This document shows positions 37,404 through 46,226 of a DNA stretch of 64,000 nucleotides, piece after piece. The stretch lies in assembly GCF_900186125.1 (NCBI RefSeq), contig NZ_FYBQ01000002.1, positions 248,001 through 312,000 on the forward strand, in the 5' to 3' direction. The notes below the pieces were generated by a model, which saw nothing but the letters and a program-made list of their open reading frames with translations, made no database searches and had not been told where the DNA came from. A program made the position numbers and the translations under genes. Source of the DNA: Listeria goaensis (GTDB lineage Bacteria > Bacillota > Bacilli > Lactobacillales > Listeriaceae). The first letter of the stretch is position 1. Every line of letters begins with the position of its first letter.

Positions 37404-38078
37404 TTAATCGCGTCCAGTGAACAATTGGAGCAAGTATAGAAATAGATTTAGAAAATCTAAATATAAGCTAAGTGCAAGCATTGGAACATCATCAAGCGTT
37501 ACGTCTCGTTTCATAATTTGGTTGAAATCAAACAAAATGTAAAGCGAGAAAATTAATGTTCCTGCTCCCGCAATAATCATTGAGAATCCGCCTAGCGGCA
37601 TAAACAATCCAAAAAGCGAGAATAGCACTAAAATAATTAGTCCCGCGAACAAAGCTTTCCCTAAAAAGTGTAAGTCAGTTTTCATTTTTGCTCCGACAAA
37701 GCCTAGTACTGTGAACGTAACCGATGCCGTCACAAAGGCAAGTAAAACGGCTGTTCCTGCGCCGGCGTTAAAATAATACGTTAACGTTGGGCCAAGCATC
37801 AGACCTGTTACGAAGGCAAAAGCAAGTAAAATTGGGAAGCCCCATGTTCGACTCAATTCTTTTTTCCTACGAACAACAATGGCCGCAATTAAAAGCGCAA
37901 ATTCTAACACAACAAGTGGGATAAACCAAGCTGGATTAAGCGAGTTCCCCACTGCCGCCCCGAGTGTTGCAACTAGTAATGAAATCACGAACCAGTTTAA
38001 TGTTTTTTGCATAATCACTTGCTTATTAGTCGCTTCTTCAGCGTGTATCCGTTCATTTTGTCTTACTTCACTCATCAT
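37404..38078 (-). CDS. Bax inhibitor-1 / YetJ-type membrane protein
   Basis: 224 residues with seven hydrophobic segments after a polar N-terminus (MMSEVRQNERIHAEEATNKQ), ending in YLDFLNLFLYLLQLF, the conserved BI-1 tail with an Asp that forms the pH-sensing di-aspartyl pair. B. subtilis YetJ is a calcium leak channel of this family. Either of two consecutive ATGs (38078, 38075) may start it. It precedes clpB in reading direction but has its own terminator. Confidence 0.85.
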   Translation of the reverse strand: MMSEVRQNERIHAEEATNKQVIMQKTLNWFVISLLVATLGAAVGNSLNPAWFIPLVVLEFALLIAAIVVRRKKELSRTWGFPILLAFAFVTGLMLGPTLTYYFNAGAGTAVLLAFVTASVTFTVLGFVGAKMKTDLHFLGKALFAGLIILVLFSLFGLFMPLGGFSMIIAGAGTLIFSLYILFDFNQIMKRDVTLDDVPMLALSLYLDFLNLFLYLLQLFTGRD

Positions 38079-38174
38079 AAATCTCTCCCGTCTTTAAACT
38101 CATAAAAAAAGTATAGCATATTTCCAAAGGAATCCCTATCAGACTTGCGTATGGTTTTCATATCGGACTATCCC

Positions 38175-38963
38175 TTATCTGTAAAGCGCAAAATCACTCA
38201 CATCTTCAAAGCCAATTTTATGATAAATTTTTCCAGCAACCGGATTATCATAAAATAAACATGGCGTTTTACCTTCCGCAAGTAAATCACAACAAATTCG
38301 TTTCATCAGTGTACTCGCAAATCCGTTCCCTCTGTATGTATCAAGTGTTGCCACACCCGTAATCATCGCTGAAAAAGAATTCTCTGCTGACGATTCCACA
38401 ACAGATACAACACGATTATCTTGTTCAATATAATAAATCCGTTTCGATCCTTGTTCTAATTGCCGAATAACAAGCTCCTCATTTTCCACGCGTTCACCAA
38501 ATTCTTTAATCTCTGCGCGCATCGTAATAATTTCCGCAACATCTTCAGCTTTTGCCGACCGGATAATCACTTCACGATTCGCATTCATCATGCTCGCATT
38601 ATTGCATTTTCCAAAGAAAGAATCATGACGCTTCTTGTTTAAATCTGGAATATACTTCTCAAATTGCTTCGTCACACGCGGAATCCCGCTAATATTAAAA
38701 TTTTCATAACCTTTAATGATTTCCGCAAAACCTTGCGCATTGAAGTTTTCTGTTTTTGAATAAGGTAAGAAATTACGTTCAAACCGTAATAGACAAGCAA
38801 TTAATTCAGAAGAATCTTCATTGTATTCGCCCCAAATGTCAATAATATCATTATCATAGCCGAAATTTTCGATATCTCCTAAAATAAACAAATTTAAAAG
38901 TGCTTCTGGTTTAAGTAGTTCGTTCAGTTCTTGTTCATTTGCTGATGTCAGTTTTTTAATCAA
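38175..38963 (-). CDS. GNAT N-acetyltransferase
   Basis: 262 residues. The C-terminal GNAT domain has RSAKAEDVAEIITMRAEI, then the acetyl-CoA motif GVATLDTYRGNGFASTLMKR near 220 and FYDNPVAGKIYHKIGFEDVS at the end. The N-terminal half (LLKPEALLNLFILGDIENFG) is a second GNAT-like half seen in similar two-part proteins. The start TTG at 38963 fits a GGGAG nine bases upstream; a longer frame to 38984 also exists. The substrate is unknown. Confidence 0.8.
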   Translation of the reverse strand: MIKKLTSANEQELNELLKPEALLNLFILGDIENFGYDNDIIDIWGEYNEDSSELIACLLRFERNFLPYSKTENFNAQGFAEIIKGYENFNISGIPRVTKQFEKYIPDLNKKRHDSFFGKCNNASMMNANREVIIRSAKAEDVAEIITMRAEIKEFGERVENEELVIRQLEQGSKRIYYIEQDNRVVSVVESSAENSFSAMITGVATLDTYRGNGFASTLMKRICCDLLAEGKTPCLFYDNPVAGKIYHKIGFEDVSDFALYR

Positions 38964-39084
38964 GTTCTTCCACTCCCTATCCAAAATAGCTCATCAAAAA
39001 GTGCTTTCATTTTAGTTGATAAATGAAAATTAGTCAACAAGTTGGACATAAAAGAGCCCTGTGCTAGCAATTATTTTAAAGCAA

Positions 39085-39118
39085 ATAAAAACCCCTTATC
39101 TCAAATGAAATAAGGAGC
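39085..39118 (-). terminator. Terminator of the HTH gene
   Basis: CTCCTTAT pairs with ATAAGGGG on the minus strand, followed by TTTTTATT. Confidence 0.65.
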
Positions 39119-39129
39119 TCTTGTCAATT

Positions 39130-39480
39130 TTATTCCCATTCGTAATGTATTTCGCCAATTTTCAGCATCAAACTTAAGGTGTTGAATTTTTCATCGCCAA
39201 GATGAAGTTTATTTTCGTCTTGGAATTTAATTGGTTCAGCCGCAATTTCCGCTTGATCTTTTTTAAAATAATTTACTTCTAATTGAAGTTTTTCGGTCAT
39301 GTCGTGTATGTATTTATCAAATTTCTTTTGATTCCTCATCTTTCCAGTCATAACTGCCGTGATTGTATTTTGACTTACGCCAACTGCTTTCGCGAAAGTT
39401 CGTTTTGTATATCCATTCATCGTCATATAAAACGCTACATTATCAGCAATTCGTTTTTTCTCTTTTGTATTATTCATCAT
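39130..39480 (-). CDS. Small helix-turn-helix (lambda-repressor-like) protein
   Basis: 116 residues. The XRE-type motif (YTKRTFAKAVGVSQNTITAVMTGK) is at about 23-46; the C-terminal half is charged and without known motif (LHLGDEKFNTLSLMLKIGEI). It is a probable DNA-binding regulator of unknown target. GGAGG is five or eight bases before the two possible ATGs. It stands alone between the GNAT and hemH genes. Confidence 0.75.
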   Translation of the reverse strand: MMNNTKEKKRIADNVAFYMTMNGYTKRTFAKAVGVSQNTITAVMTGKMRNQKKFDKYIHDMTEKLQLEVNYFKKDQAEIAAEPIKFQDENKLHLGDEKFNTLSLMLKIGEIHYEWE

Positions 39481-39593
39481 TTAAACCTCCTATGAACCTT
39501 AACCTTAATTCATTATGCCCCATAAAAATGAGAATCCGATTAAAAGTTTATAGTATTATGGTAAAAAAATCGAAAACGTTTTCATTTTTTAGA

Positions 39594-39621
39594 AACAAAA
39601 AGAGCACACTAAGTGCACTCT
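39594..39621 (-). terminator. Terminator of the hemEH unit
   Basis: AGAGTGCAC pairs with GTGTGCTCT (two G-T pairs) and is followed by TTTTTG; the stem overlaps the last base of the hemH stop. Confidence 0.75.
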
Positions 39622-40553
39622 CAGAATTTCGCTTTATATTTATTCCAAACAACCGTTTTTAAGACTTCTAAAAACTCTGGATCCGCATTTGGCATTGGTG
39701 GACGATGATAAGTCGCACCTACTTCGTCTGTCACCACTTTACATTCATAATCATTGTCGTAAAGCACTTCAAGGTGCTCTGCAACAAAGCCAACTGGTGT
39801 GTAAATGAAATGTTTGTACGCTTTTTCCTTGTATAAATCGCGCGTTAAGTCTTGCACATCTGGCCCAAGCCATGGCTCGCCAGTTTTTCCTTCGCTTTGC
39901 CAGCCTAGCGCGTAATGCGGTACGTTTACTTTATCAAAAAGTAATTTTGCAGTTTCAGCTAATTGGTCAGGATACGGGTCGCCGTGCGCTTTAATTTTTT
40001 CAGGCAAGCTATGCGCGGAAACAATTAGAATGCTTTCATCTAGTTCGCTATTTGGGATTTCATTTGTCGCGGCGTTAATTCGGTCCGCCCACATTTGAAT
40101 AAATTTCGGTTCCGTGTACCAGTCGTTAATGTTTCTAATGACCGGCCCGCCGAGCTTGTCTGCTGCATCTTGTGCGCGCTTATTGTACGCTCGGACGCTA
40201 AAGCTCGAGTAGTGCGGTGCTAAAACAATTGATATCGCCTCATCAATTCCGTCCTTACGCATCTTTGAAACAGCGTCCTCGATGAAAGGCTCAATATGCT
40301 TTAATCCAATATAAGCTTTGAACTGCACTTCCTCTTGAAACTCATTAAGCGTCCGTTCGAGACCATACGCTTGCTCCTCGGTTATTTTGGCAAGCGGCGA
40401 TAAGCCACCGATTGCGTGATATCTGCCGCGCAAGTCCGAAACCATCTCATCTGTTGGCTTTCTTCCGTGCCGAATATCTGTGTAATAACGCTCGATATCT
40501 TCATCTTTATAAGGTGTTCCGTAAGCCATCACTAATAATCCAACTTGTTTCAT
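39621..40553 (-). CDS. hemH: Ferrochelatase (coproporphyrin III type in Gram-positives)
   Basis: 310 residues. The family signature [20 protein letters not shown] (near 182) includes the catalytic His; [18 protein letters not shown] opens it and [17 protein letters not shown] near 255 contains the second conserved Glu. In Firmicutes it inserts iron into coproporphyrin III (CpfC). It overlaps the hemE stop by four bases, so the two are coupled. Confidence 0.95.
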   Translation of the reverse strand: MKQVGLLVMAYGTPYKDEDIERYYTDIRHGRKPTDEMVSDLRGRYHAIGGLSPLAKITEEQAYGLERTLNEFQEEVQFKAYIGLKHIEPFIEDAVSKMRKDGIDEAISIVLAPHYSSFSVRAYNKRAQDAADKLGGPVIRNINDWYTEPKFIQMWADRINAATNEIPNSELDESILIVSAHSLPEKIKAHGDPYPDQLAETAKLLFDKVNVPHYALGWQSEGKTGEPWLGPDVQDLTRDLYKEKAYKHFIYTPVGFVAEHLEVLYDNDYECKVVTDEVGATYHRPPMPNADPEFLEVLKTVVWNKYKAKF

Positions 40554-41611
40554 GATTTTTTGTCACTCCCTAATAAAATTTTGCTACGTTCATGAATAAA
40601 TCGCGTCAATTCTTTCAACATTTCGGGCTCAACATCAGGGAAAACACCATGACCCAGATTGAAAATGAAGCCCGGCTTTTTCGTTCCTTGCACGAGGATT
40701 TCATTCGTTTGCTCAAAACATTTTTCTTTTGCGAGAAGCATGGAAGGGTCTAAGTTCCCTTGTAATGCCATATTCGACAGCCTTTCTTGTGCTTCTTGTA
40801 TCGTCATACGCCAATCAACACCAACAACATCTACTTGTAAATCGTTAAATTCATCTACAAGATGTGCCGCAGCGACCGCTTGCATAATGATTGGCACATC
40901 TGGATGCACCGCTTTCACTGTTCGAATGATTTCCTGCATCGTCGGTTTTATGTACTGCACATAATCGGCCCGACTGACTGCCCCGACCCAGGAATCGAAA
41001 ATCTGGACGGCACTCGCTCCGGCTTCAATTTGGGCAATTAAATAGTCTGCTGTCATTTTTCCAAGTTTCTCCATAAATAAAAACCAGAGCGCTGGCTCAC
41101 GATACATCAAACTTTTCGTTTTATGATAGCTTTTAGAAGGACCACCTTCTACCATGTAGCTTGCCAGTGTAAACGGCGCGCCTGAAAAACCAATGAGCGG
41201 CACAGTAAGTTGTTCCTCTGTTAATAACTTTATCGTGTCTAAAATATAAGGTACATCTGTCTGCGGCGAAAGCACGTCTAGCTTTTCAACATCTTGAATG
41301 GTCCGAATCGGATTATGGATGACAGGCCCAATCCCACTTTTGATTTCAACTTCGACGCCCATTCCGACGAGTGGCGTCATAATATCTTTATATAAAATTG
41401 CTGCATCTACACCATAATTTTCTACAGGAAGACGCGTCACATACGCACATAATTCTGGGTTATGCGTAATTTCAAAAAGCGAATACTTTTCTTTTAGTTT
41501 TCGATATTCCGGCTGAGAACGTCCAGCTTGTCGCATATACCAAACTGGTATCGTATCAACCGCTTCCTTTCTTGCAGCTCGTAAAAACAAGTCATTCTCG
41601 ATTTTTTTCAT
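40550..41611 (-). CDS. hemE: Uroporphyrinogen decarboxylase
   Basis: 353 residues. The signature [15 protein letters not shown] is at about 21-35, with the two catalytic-site Asp and Arg residues, and [14 protein letters not shown] near 325. It converts uroporphyrinogen III to coproporphyrinogen III. The ATG at 41611 fits the family length; a frame to 41656 also exists. It is divergent from a heme monooxygenase gene, so synthesis and breakdown of heme are read from one intergenic region. Confidence 0.95.
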   Translation of the reverse strand: MKKIENDLFLRAARKEAVDTIPVWYMRQAGRSQPEYRKLKEKYSLFEITHNPELCAYVTRLPVENYGVDAAILYKDIMTPLVGMGVEVEIKSGIGPVIHNPIRTIQDVEKLDVLSPQTDVPYILDTIKLLTEEQLTVPLIGFSGAPFTLASYMVEGGPSKSYHKTKSLMYREPALWFLFMEKLGKMTADYLIAQIEAGASAVQIFDSWVGAVSRADYVQYIKPTMQEIIRTVKAVHPDVPIIMQAVAAAHLVDEFNDLQVDVVGVDWRMTIQEAQERLSNMALQGNLDPSMLLAKEKCFEQTNEILVQGTKKPGFIFNLGHGVFPDVEPEMLKELTRFIHERSKILLGSDKKS

Positions 41612-41773
41612 CCCGTTGTCTGCCCCTCGCATATAATATTTTACAGTCCCACCCAAGAATACTAAAAATCATGTTTAAAACCAAACAAATTGCTTAAAGC
41701 TTGTTTAAAACTTTCTAAAGGTGGAAAATGAATTTCAGCAACATAATTTCAAAACAGAAAGCTGGTTAGGATC

Positions 41774-42277
41774 ATGAAAAATATTTATATTACATCTGGA
41801 ACGGAGCACTATTTGCGGCAAGTGCTGGCTGACCACCCAAATGAACCACTTATTCTTTTACAAAATTATAGTAATGCGGTTTTAATTGAAGAATCAAAAA
41901 ATCCTACTGTTTTAAAGGAGGCTTCCACGTACCGTTTAATGCAATCTTACGGTGAAATAAAAGGTTTCGGTTCTGTAACCTTTGAATATATCATGGTACG
42001 TGATGAAGAGATTCCCATTTTTCTTAAGATGTATCAAAACATTGCTGCTATTTTAGCTGATACGGCAGGCTTACAATGTGTTCAGCTTGGACAATCAGTG
42101 ACGCAAAACAAATACTTAATTTTGACGTTTTGGGATTCTGAACGGTATTACCAAGCGTGGAAAACAACGCCTCATCATGCGCAAGTAATTAAAGTGATGG
42201 AAAATAATAATACGCAAATTGGTTTTTCACATATTGATACGTATCATTTCCCTGAATTCTCGCATGACTCGAAATAA
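41774..42277 (+). CDS. Heme-degrading monooxygenase, HmoB/IsdG type
   Basis: 167 residues. The C-terminal antibiotic-biosynthesis-monooxygenase (ferredoxin-like) domain has FWDSERYYQAWKTTPHHAQV, with the Trp and the proximal His used by IsdG-type enzymes; the N-terminal 65-residue extension matches B. subtilis HmoB and the biochemically shown L. monocytogenes protein Lmo2213 (Isd-LmHde). It opens the heme ring to free iron. It is divergent from hemEH and ends in a 19-bp hairpin terminator. Confidence 0.88.
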   Translation: MKNIYITSGTEHYLRQVLADHPNEPLILLQNYSNAVLIEESKNPTVLKEASTYRLMQSYGEIKGFGSVTFEYIMVRDEEIPIFLKMYQNIAAILADTAGLQCVQLGQSVTQNKYLILTFWDSERYYQAWKTTPHHAQVIKVMENNNTQIGFSHIDTYHFPEFSHDSK

Positions 42278-42280
42278 AAT

Positions 42281-42323
42281 AAAGAAACGCGTTGTGAGCA
42301 GACCGCTCACAACGCGTTTCTTT
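42281..42323. terminator. Strong bidirectional terminator hmoB/ecsB
   Basis: AAAGAAACGCGTTGTGAGC pairs perfectly with its 19-base complement around AGACC. It abuts the dispersed repeat element beginning at 42325. Confidence 0.85.
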
Positions 42324-42324
42324 A

Positions 42325-42391
42325 TCAGACTGATGACAAACAGTTCTTGCCTCGGCTTTGCCTAAAATCTCACCATTTGTCAACAGTCTGA
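42325..42391. repeat. Dispersed element with 16-bp terminal inverted repeats, short copy
   Basis: Begins TCAGACTGATGACAAA and ends TTTGTCAACAGTCTGA, inverted repeats with one mismatch. The reverse complement of this 67-bp unit is the same sequence as the outer parts of the 123-bp unit at 58767-58889, including TGGTGAGATT and TAGGCAAAGCCGAG. It does not encode protein and follows a terminator hairpin by one base. It looks like a small nonautonomous repeat of the MITE or REP kind. I do not recognise it as a named Listeria repeat. Confidence 0.7.
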
Positions 42392-42440
42392 TTATACGTG
42401 GTATGTTTTGCTTAAGTTTAGCGTTTTTCTACAAGCTACT

Positions 42441-43664
42441 TTATGCGTACATTTTCTTGACGCGAAATGGAATGTATAGGAAGGAAAAAATGGCAACAAA
42501 GGCCAAATTTGCACCTAAAATGACTAATCCTCCAATTGTGCCATTTTGAGCGACTCCAACAATTCCGAATAGAACTGCTTGGGCGACAAGCAAAATACGG
42601 ACGAAGTGAATGAAACTTCGTGTTCGGTAAGCATCTTGAATTGGATAAAGTTGAAGCATCATTTGTCCATCAAAATGTTTGAGCATTGGAATAAACTGAA
42701 AACCAGTTAAATATAGAAAAAGTAAGGAAACGATAATATTAATATAGAAGCCTTGAATGAAAATGAGTAGCAATAGCGCGATTGCTACTAGGCGCGTGTA
42801 CAATCCAATATATTCGTTTGTTCTTACAAAAGTCCTGCTGAATAAATAAGCGAATGTTTTGCGTTTCGCGTAGGGAATCGGTTTATATAAGAAATCCAAA
42901 TAACTTCTTCGTCTGACTGTACCTTTCAGATGCGGCACATCTGTAAAGAGGTTGACTAGGCGATAGAAGCGGTTCATGCGCGCCTCTTCTTTTTCAATTA
43001 GATACTCCCAGCGCAGTGTTTTTCCTACTACTTTTAAGCGGATAAAATAAAAACTTCCTGCAAATAAGATGATGACAAGCGGGATTGCCCAAAATAGTGA
43101 AAAAGCTAGCAGCACATATAAACTAAATGCGTTGATTAAAACGCGGAAAAACATCCATGTGGTGTCAGGATTATCCAGCTTAGCCACTTCAAATTGAACA
43201 TATGTGTTCCAAAATTTAATTCCGAGAATCATGATAAATAATGGCATAAAACGTGTGTAGCTATAGCCTGTTACCGCCACATACATTGGCATTGCAGCAA
43301 GTAAGACAATGGCAAATAGATAGCTTTGCATGAAAGCCGTTGTCCATTTTGTTTTTTGAAAGTAGCGATGCATTTCTTTTTCTTGAACAATTAAATATAC
43401 AGCATCAGGTCGTTTTAAAAGCGTAGCGATACTACCAAAACAAACTGTGCATGTTAATAATACAACCATGAGCGGTACTGCTGGAAAACTAGGCGAGATA
43501 TGTTTCACCCAATCAGCATAATAAAAAATACCCGCTCCTATACCAATGATTAACACGAAAAGCAGATGGTCGTTAAACATATAACGGAGATATTTATTTA
43601 ACTCATCTGTATAAGAACTAAATCTTTCGCGAAAAAGTTCTAGGCTGTCAAATTTCTTCTTCAT
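42441..43664 (-). CDS. ecsB: EcsB membrane subunit
   Basis: 407 residues with about ten hydrophobic segments; start MKKKFDSLELFRERFSSYTDELNKYLRYMF is typical of EcsB. With the ATPase EcsA it forms a transporter needed in B. subtilis for secretion and competence, through control of intramembrane protease RasP. It overlaps the end of ecsA by 17 bases. No ecsC follows. The region downstream carries the repeat at 42325. Confidence 0.9.
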   Translation of the reverse strand: MKKKFDSLELFRERFSSYTDELNKYLRYMFNDHLLFVLIIGIGAGIFYYADWVKHISPSFPAVPLMVVLLTCTVCFGSIATLLKRPDAVYLIVQEKEMHRYFQKTKWTTAFMQSYLFAIVLLAAMPMYVAVTGYSYTRFMPLFIMILGIKFWNTYVQFEVAKLDNPDTTWMFFRVLINAFSLYVLLAFSLFWAIPLVIILFAGSFYFIRLKVVGKTLRWEYLIEKEEARMNRFYRLVNLFTDVPHLKGTVRRRSYLDFLYKPIPYAKRKTFAYLFSRTFVRTNEYIGLYTRLVAIALLLLIFIQGFYINIIVSLLFLYLTGFQFIPMLKHFDGQMMLQLYPIQDAYRTRSFIHFVRILLVAQAVLFGIVGVAQNGTIGGLVILGANLAFVAIFSFLYIPFRVKKMYA

Positions 43665-44400
43665 TGTTGTCTTCTTCCTTTGTTAATTGGACATAGATTT
43701 CATCCAGAGATGCTCCGCTCATCCCAAATTGTTCTTGCAACTCCTGAAGCGTCCCTTCTGCTCGTACTTCGCCGTGATGAAGAATGATAAAACTATCGCA
43801 ATACTTTTCGGCTGTTGCCAAAATATGCGTTGACATTAAAATGCTCGCACCTTTATCACGCATTTCGCGAATCCAACCGAGCAAAGACTGGATTCCAAGC
43901 GGATCTAGACCGACAAATGGTTCATCGATAATATATAGTTTCGGCTCTACTAGGAAAGCAGACATAATCATCACCTTTTGTTTCATTCCTTTTGAAAAAT
44001 GCGCCGGAAACCAATTTAATTTTTTTTCTAAACGAAATTCTTTTAAAAGTGGTGTCATTCGCGCTTCAAACTCTTCCTGCGTCAGGCCATAAGCCATTGC
44101 TGTAAGCTCTAAATGTTCGTGCAAAGTTAATTCTTCATATAATATCGGCGTTTCTGGAATATAGGAAAACTGTGAGCGATATTTTTCAACATTTTCCGTT
44201 AATTCGTGACCATTAATTCGAATTTGTCCTATTTTGGGTTGCATTAATCCGGTGATATGCTTTATTGTAGTACTCTTCCCCGCTCCGTTTAATCCAATGA
44301 GTCCAATAATTTGCTTTTCTTCAATTTCAAATGAAATATCTTTTAATACTGGTCGTTTCGTATAGCCACCAGTTAAGTGTTCTACTTCAAGTAAGGGCAT
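43648..44400 (-). CDS. ecsA: EcsA ABC ATPase
   Basis: 250 residues. Walker A GLIGLNGAGKSTTIKH near 32, signature HFSKGMKQKVMIMSAF near 140, Walker B LYIIDEPFVGLDPLG near 165. The start MPLLEVEHLTGGYTKRPVLK and the length match EcsA. It drives the EcsB transporter. It is divergent from the hit gene. Confidence 0.92.
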   Translation of the reverse strand: MPLLEVEHLTGGYTKRPVLKDISFEIEEKQIIGLIGLNGAGKSTTIKHITGLMQPKIGQIRINGHELTENVEKYRSQFSYIPETPILYEELTLHEHLELTAMAYGLTQEEFEARMTPLLKEFRLEKKLNWFPAHFSKGMKQKVMIMSAFLVEPKLYIIDEPFVGLDPLGIQSLLGWIREMRDKGASILMSTHILATAEKYCDSFIILHHGEVRAEGTLQELQEQFGMSGASLDEIYVQLTKEEDNNEEEI

Positions 44401-44580
44401 TGTTTTAGAAGCCTCCTTAAATAATCTCAGTCTGTAATCTATTTTTTGCTTACTTTTAATAATAGCATATTTATAACTAAACTTCTCAATAATTATCTAG
44501 CCCTGAAACAAGCTTTTCCGATTTTTTTATGGTAAATTAGTATGTAGAAACAATTTAACTAACGAAAGGTGGTATTGCAC

Positions 44581-45009
44581 GTGGAAGATTGTATTTTCTG
44601 CAAAATTATAAATGGGGATATTCCCTCTGCAAAAATCTATGAAGATGATGCCGTTTATGCCTTTTTAGATTTAGGACAAGTGACAAAAGGCCATACGCTT
44701 GTTGTTCCGAAAAAACATGCTCGCAACATGCTTGATTTAGATGAAGATACGGCTGCTCAACTTTTCAGACGTATTCCTAAAATCGCAAACGCTGTAAAAA
44801 ATGTTTACAATGCGGATGGACTGAATATTTTAAATAACAATGAAGAAGTGGCTTCACAAACCGTCTTTCATTGCCACGTACATTTAATACCACGTTATTC
44901 AAAAAATAATGATGACTTCGGTCTTAAATGGAAAGAGAACTCAAATACATATACCCAGGAAGAATTTCTCGAACGCGCCGAAAAAATTAGCGCTTTAATA
45001 AATTTATAG
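44581..45009 (+). CDS. hit: HIT-family nucleotide-binding protein
   Basis: 142 residues. The histidine triad HCHVHLIPRYS is near 100; ERDCIFCKII-like start (EDCIFCKIINGDIPSAK) is usual. These proteins hydrolyse AMP-lysyl or purine phosphoramidates. The start is a GTG at 44581, eight bases after AAAGGTGG. It lies 35 bases before the YtxH gene, as in B. subtilis hit-yhaH. Confidence 0.93.
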   Translation: MEDCIFCKIINGDIPSAKIYEDDAVYAFLDLGQVTKGHTLVVPKKHARNMLDLDEDTAAQLFRRIPKIANAVKNVYNADGLNILNNNEEVASQTVFHCHVHLIPRYSKNNDDFGLKWKENSNTYTQEEFLERAEKISALINL

Positions 45010-45043
45010 TTTTGGGTACCTAACTTGCTAAGGAGTGATTATT

Positions 45044-45406
45044 TTGGATAAAAAATCTTTGATATTCGGTATACTCGCGGGAGCTGTTACCGGTGCTGCG
45101 ACATCCATTTTATTTGCACCAAAATCCGGTCGCGAATTGCGTCAAAACATTGTAGAAAAATCTGGTGAAGCATCCGTTATTTTAAAAGAGCTTGCGTATA
45201 ATGCGAATGAATTAATACAGTCCGTCCAAGTTTTAGGCACGGAAGGAAGCGCGCTTTTAAAAGATGTTTCAGGTGATATTATGGAATCTGTTTCAAAATG
45301 GAATGAAGAAATGGAACCAGAGAAAAAACGTTTAAAAGATGAAATTAAAGATATGCAAAAAACAATTTCTGACTTAGAAAAAACATTAAAAAAAGATACA
45401 AAGTAA
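45044..45406 (+). CDS. yhaH: YtxH-domain (YhaH-like) protein
   Basis: 120 residues. A single N-terminal hydrophobic helix (GILAGAVTGAATSILFAP) is followed by the YtxH loop KSGRELRQNI and a long charged coil (MEPEKKRLKDEIKDMQKTI). The TTG at 45044, with AAGGAG eight bases before it, is preferred to the GTG at 45035, which overlaps that site. Function unknown; B. subtilis YhaH is stress-linked. Confidence 0.85.
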   Translation: MDKKSLIFGILAGAVTGAATSILFAPKSGRELRQNIVEKSGEASVILKELAYNANELIQSVQVLGTEGSALLKDVSGDIMESVSKWNEEMEPEKKRLKDEIKDMQKTISDLEKTLKKDTK

Positions 45407-45415
45407 TGTTTATCT

Positions 45416-45442
45416 CCCTCTATCACTTGGTAGAGGGATTTT
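45416..45442 (+). terminator. Terminator after the YtxH gene
   Basis: CCCTCTA pairs with TAGAGGG around TCACTTGG, followed by A and five T. Confidence 0.8.
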
Positions 45443-45560
45443 TCTGTCAATTTTTCGTCATAATTCTTCCATCAAATTTCTAAAAAGACTTGAAATACGA
45501 AGCCGGAGAGCATACAATACTATGGTATGTACGAAGATGAATATACTGGAGGACGTTAAA

Positions 45561-46100
45561 ATGCGCTGCTTTAAATCTGTTAACACAGAGCGCCGTGATG
45601 AATATAATCGTGTTATTTTAAAAAGTGCGTTCATTTCATTTATCGCACTTTGCGTGTTATTTTTGGTTCACAATTTTTTAGTTTTTGATAATTTTGATAC
45701 TACGTATAACTTGGCTTCTTTTTTAGGACTCGTTTTCATTTATCCTATTCATAAGGTGCTACATGTGGTAGCTTTATTCCGTTATCACTCTGGACTACAA
45801 ATTGGTATTAAAAAGCATTTTTATATACTACCTTGTCTTCATGTTCGTATTAAACAAATTGTTCCACGAAAGCGATATATTTTTTCATTGCTTTTCCCGT
45901 TTCTTTTCATTCTATTTATCTTTTTTGGCATTGCGCTTTTGATTCCGATTTGGAATTCACCGGTATTTCTCATTTTACTATCGGTCCATATTGGAATGTG
46001 TTGTCCTGACTTTATTCACGTCAACCGTATACGCAAATGCCCGAAAAATTGCTATGTTGAGGATGGAAAACGTGGCTTTTCTATTTTAATCGCTGAGTAA
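45561..46100 (+). CDS. DUF3267 putative membrane zincin
   Basis: 179 residues with four hydrophobic segments. A His-x-x-x-His motif (HKVLHVVALF) near residue 70 replaces the usual zinc motif of DUF3267 (putative zincin peptidase), and LHVRIKQIVPRKRYIFSLLF fits the family's core. The ATG at 45561, eight bases after GGAGG, is used. Whether it is active is doubtful because the second His-Glu pair is not clear. Confidence 0.65.
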   Translation: MRCFKSVNTERRDEYNRVILKSAFISFIALCVLFLVHNFLVFDNFDTTYNLASFLGLVFIYPIHKVLHVVALFRYHSGLQIGIKKHFYILPCLHVRIKQIVPRKRYIFSLLFPFLFILFIFFGIALLIPIWNSPVFLILLSVHIGMCCPDFIHVNRIRKCPKNCYVEDGKRGFSILIAE

Positions 46101-46133
46101 GTGCAAAAATTCCATGAGAATACCATTAAATTT

Positions 46134-46163
46134 TTGACATATTCATAAATTATGGAATAAAAT
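46134..46163 (+). promoter_or_regulatory. prsA promoter
   Basis: TTGACA (46134-46139), 18 bases, TAAAAT (46158-46163), 64 bases upstream of the prsA ATG. No PrfA box was recognised. Confidence 0.6.
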
Positions 46164-46226
46164 GTGTTATGATAGTATTCGTAAACAGGAGATATTTACA
46201 ATCAACTAAGGAGAGTGTTTAGTTTA

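Noticed and set aside
41657-41773. Fur box between hemE and the heme monooxygenase gene
   Set aside because: AT-rich dyads are present but none resembles the GATAATGATAATCATTATC pattern closely enough.
46081-46226. PrfA box upstream of prsA
   Set aside because: No TTAACA-NN-TGTTAA-like dyad was found; only a SigA-type promoter is visible.
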